14,946 nt of DNA from Candidatus Poseidoniaceae archaeon (GTDB taxonomy: Archaea; Thermoplasmatota; Poseidoniia; Poseidoniales; Poseidoniaceae), in the NCBI GenBank assembly GCA_023254445.1, contig JALRLN010000020.1:1-14946 (forward strand). Reading direction: 5' to 3'. This document shows, piece after piece, positions 13,335 to 14,946 of the stretch. The position numbers and the translations under genes are program-made. Under the pieces are notes generated by a model. It was not told the origin of the DNA and ran no database searches. It saw only the letters and a program-made list of their open reading frames with translations. Every line of letters begins with the position of its first letter. The first letter of the stretch is position 1.

Positions 13335-14137
13335 CCGCCCCAAGCACGTTCAACGGTGGTTGGTTGAGCGAGGTCGAGGGGGGCTTGCTGCTCCAATCCT
13401 GCTTCCGTGTGAACGGCGCTCCCGCCTTTGCGCCGGACGCGGACCACACCACGATGTCGGTCGATGTTCTGGAAGCATGGGCAGCATCAGGGTGTCCGCT
13501 CGAGGTGGCTCCCCTCCCTGATGGTCTTGACCGTGATGTCGTTCTGACCTCGCTTCCCAACCTTGTCGAAGCCGAATCCAGCACCGTGCGCCTCCACCTG
13601 CTCGACCATGCTGTGGCCGTCGTGGACGGTGAGGCACCGGAACCCCAAGGTTGGCCAACAGACGGAACCATCGACCTCGATCCTGAGATGCATGCAGGCC
13701 TCGAGCACGCGTGGGCGCTCGAGCGCTCGCTCACGAACGTCTCGCAGGGCGCGTATGTGTCCGACCGCACACACCGACTTGGGATGGGCGCTCGCCTCGG
13801 CCTTGCGGCGCAGGCAGGCCCAACGTGGCCACCACGAGGTGCGGACGTGGACGGCCATCCTCTCAGCGGTGGTGCGCACCTGCAACCGTCCGGGACGGTG
13901 TACTCATGGACGAGGTTGATTGCAGCTGGAGCGCCTTCGGAATTTGCCCTGCGCGCACCGCTCTTGGGAGGGCTCACGTCCATGGTGATCGACCTTGACG
14001 ACGGCCCGCGTGGGGTGTTTCTCCACGCTGATGGTCACGATGCCAACGTGGAGATTGGTGGTCGCGTTCGGTTGGTGGTTCGTCGTCTGTACGCGCAGGA
14101 CGGTGTCCTTCGTTATGGGCGAAAAGCCCTGAGTTGA
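13331..14137 (+). CDS. DUF35 OB-fold protein with N-terminal extension and no zinc-ribbon cysteines
   Basis: A 268-residue protein. Residues about 187-265 form a DUF35-type OB-fold: SGTVYSWTRLI, SEFALRAP, a strand pair TSMVIDLDDGPRGVF, and GGRVRLVVRRL, ending near RYGRKALS. DUF35 proteins hold acyl-CoA and bridge thiolase to HMG-CoA synthase in archaea, and accompany thiolases elsewhere. The segment just before the OB-fold (about 157-185) contains AGPTWPPRG, which lines up with the usual rubredoxin-like ribbon (CxxCG...PPR..C..C), but no cysteines are present there. Residues 1-138 are not recognised, and typical DUF35 proteins are only about 130-150 residues. ATG 13331 overlaps the thiolase stop as ATGA, so the two are coupled and probably interact. 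The function as a thiolase partner is inferred from fold and context. Confidence 0.75.
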   Translation: MTAPSTFNGGWLSEVEGGLLLQSCFRVNGAPAFAPDADHTTMSVDVLEAWAASGCPLEVAPLPDGLDRDVVLTSLPNLVEAESSTVRLHLLDHAVAVVDGEAPEPQGWPTDGTIDLDPEMHAGLEHAWALERSLTNVSQGAYVSDRTHRLGMGARLGLAAQAGPTWPPRGADVDGHPLSGGAHLQPSGTVYSWTRLIAAGAPSEFALRAPLLGGLTSMVIDLDDGPRGVFLHADGHDANVEIGGRVRLVVRRLYAQDGVLRYGRKALS

Positions 14138-14179
14138 CTCGATGGACATCTTGAAGGTCGAAGTCGGCCCCTTCCATGC

Positions 14180-14946
14180 ATGGCGGCCTTTGACCCTCGT
14201 CGAGGACGACGCGAAGCAGCAGACAACCTGGGCCACAACGAAGACGGTGACTGCGCTCGCTGTGGAGGCGAAGCGCAACCGTCGACCATGTCCGGTTACC
14301 TTTCATGCGCCCGATGTGGTTACGAGTGGAAGGACCCGAACCACGTTGAAGCGCGCGCTGGCCCTCTGCGGGACGATCACCATCACAACGCCCAGTTGGT
14401 GGAGCAGTTCAAGCAGGAGATGAAGTCCGGTGAACTTCGCGGCATGCTTGGCATCGACAAGGGGCTCTCGGGGGAACAGGAAGCAAGCCTTCAACGGCTG
14501 GAAGAGAAGTGGATGAGTGGCATGCAGGGGCAGTTCAATGCTGCGGTGGAAGAGCGCAAACCCTTGATGATCAACTTCGATGACGACGACAACATCGTGT
14601 CGACCACGGTCGCTGCCTTCCACATCCTCACGAACGACTTCGATGGCGGGGAAGAACTTCGTTTGGAGTATCCAAGCTACGGCACGGAGTTCTATGCGTA
14701 CAACGAAACCAGCCCGACGGGATGGCGTCGTGGCCGGACCCGAGAGGACACGGCCAGGTCCATCACGAACGCGATCAACCGCCATTCACGTCTGGTGTAC
14801 GCCAACCTTGAGGGCCACATCATCAACCTTGAACTTCGAGAGGCCAACCTCGACCCGGCTGCGCTTGTGGTCTTCGTCGACGACCCCGGCGGTCAGGACA
14901 TCGTGGCGGAGAAAGGCGGGGTCCTCCTCGATCACCGCGAGGTTCA
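14180..14946 (+). CDS. Zinc-ribbon protein of unknown function (cut by right edge)
   Basis: The frame is open from the stop at 14137 to the right edge; at least 255 residues are present and the C-terminus is missing. Near the N-terminus two knuckles, CARCGG (25-30) and CARCGYEW (43-50), form a four-Cys zinc ribbon. Then comes a charged helical stretch (about 70-115, QLVEQFKQEMKSGEL and EASLQRLEEKW). After it, an acidic patch FDDDDN and a mixed alpha/beta region follow (LRLEYPSYGTEFYAY, AALVVFVDDPGG). I do not recognise the family. ATG 14180 is the first in-frame ATG after the previous stop; ATG 14288 would drop the first Cys pair, so I reject it. No clear Shine-Dalgarno site precedes 14180. 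It follows the DUF35 gene by 42 bases and may belong to that operon. Confidence 0.65.
   Translation, partial: MAAFDPRRGRREAADNLGHNEDGDCARCGGEAQPSTMSGYLSCARCGYEWKDPNHVEARAGPLRDDHHHNAQLVEQFKQEMKSGELRGMLGIDKGLSGEQEASLQRLEEKWMSGMQGQFNAAVEERKPLMINFDDDDNIVSTTVAAFHILTNDFDGGEELRLEYPSYGTEFYAYNETSPTGWRRGRTREDTARSITNAINRHSRLVYANLEGHIINLELREANLDPAALVVFVDDPGGQDIVAEKGGVLLDHREV

Noticed and set aside
14117..14129. GGGC-GAAAA-GCCC hairpin at the end of the DUF35 gene
   Set aside because: Only four pairs, inside coding sequence, and no T-run follows; not convincing as a terminator.
14142..14423. 93-codon plus-strand open frame after the DUF35 gene
   Set aside because: It is Thr/Arg/Ser-rich without any motif, and it overlaps the zinc-ribbon gene whose paired CxxC knuckles support another frame.
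1..14946. CRISPR arrays, insertion sequences, integrase or phage genes, defence systems
   Set aside because: No regularly spaced repeats, transposase motifs, terminal inverted repeats or clusters of defence-type genes were seen; the window looks like core chromosome.

Overview
This is a GC-rich stretch of densely packed archaeal chromosome. The ribosomal proteins S12 and S7 and the translocase (an EF-2 with a diphthamide-type His motif, not bacterial EF-G) are archaeal in form. Shine-Dalgarno sites read GAGGTGAT or AGGTGATC, and the isoprenoid genes are of the archaeal mevalonate type. My best guess is a Thermoplasmatota-like euryarchaeon such as Marine Group II/Poseidoniales. That assignment is inference from protein style and compactness, not from a marker comparison. 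I see no mobile elements, CRISPR arrays, tRNA or rRNA genes, and the only gene-free gap over 200 bases is 5513-5770.

Layout, left to right. (a) 1-1699, plus strand: the C-terminal part of a DHH/DHHA1 phosphoesterase, then a translationally coupled helical-repeat (TPR-like) protein. (b) 1634-4342, minus strand: an operon reading UbiD-family decarboxylase, TPR protein, NUDIX hydrolase, tightly spaced or overlapping. (c) 4460-8460, plus strand: rpsL, rpsG, a 258-base spacer with two hairpins and a promoter, the EF-2 gene, and a MOSC-domain gene starting at or just after the EF-2 stop. (d) 8444-10995, minus strand: isopentenyl phosphate kinase followed, with an ATGA overlap, by a single protein joining type I IPP isomerase to a GGPP-type prenyl synthase. 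(e) 11068-11394, plus: a small zinc-ribbon protein. (f) 11396-12079, minus: RNA 2'-phosphotransferase KptA with an N-terminal zinc finger. (g) 12165 to the right edge, plus: thiolase, a DUF35 OB-fold partner (ATGA overlap), and an unrecognised zinc-ribbon protein that runs off the window.

The theme joining these operons is lipid precursor synthesis next to the translation machinery. The thiolase/DUF35 pair is expected at the acetyl-CoA to acetoacetyl-CoA/HMG-CoA entry step. The UbiD homologue is a good candidate for anhydromevalonate phosphate decarboxylase, making isopentenyl phosphate. The kinase makes IPP, and the fusion enzyme isomerises IPP to DMAPP and condenses them to GGPP, the precursor of archaeal ether-lipid chains. 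HMG-CoA synthase, HMG-CoA reductase, mevalonate kinase and the phosphomevalonate dehydratase are not in the window. I found no wholly new system. The most unusual items are the isomerase-prenyl synthase fusion, the DUF35 protein whose zinc-ribbon cysteines are gone, and the hairpin-bearing spacer between rpsG and the EF-2 gene.
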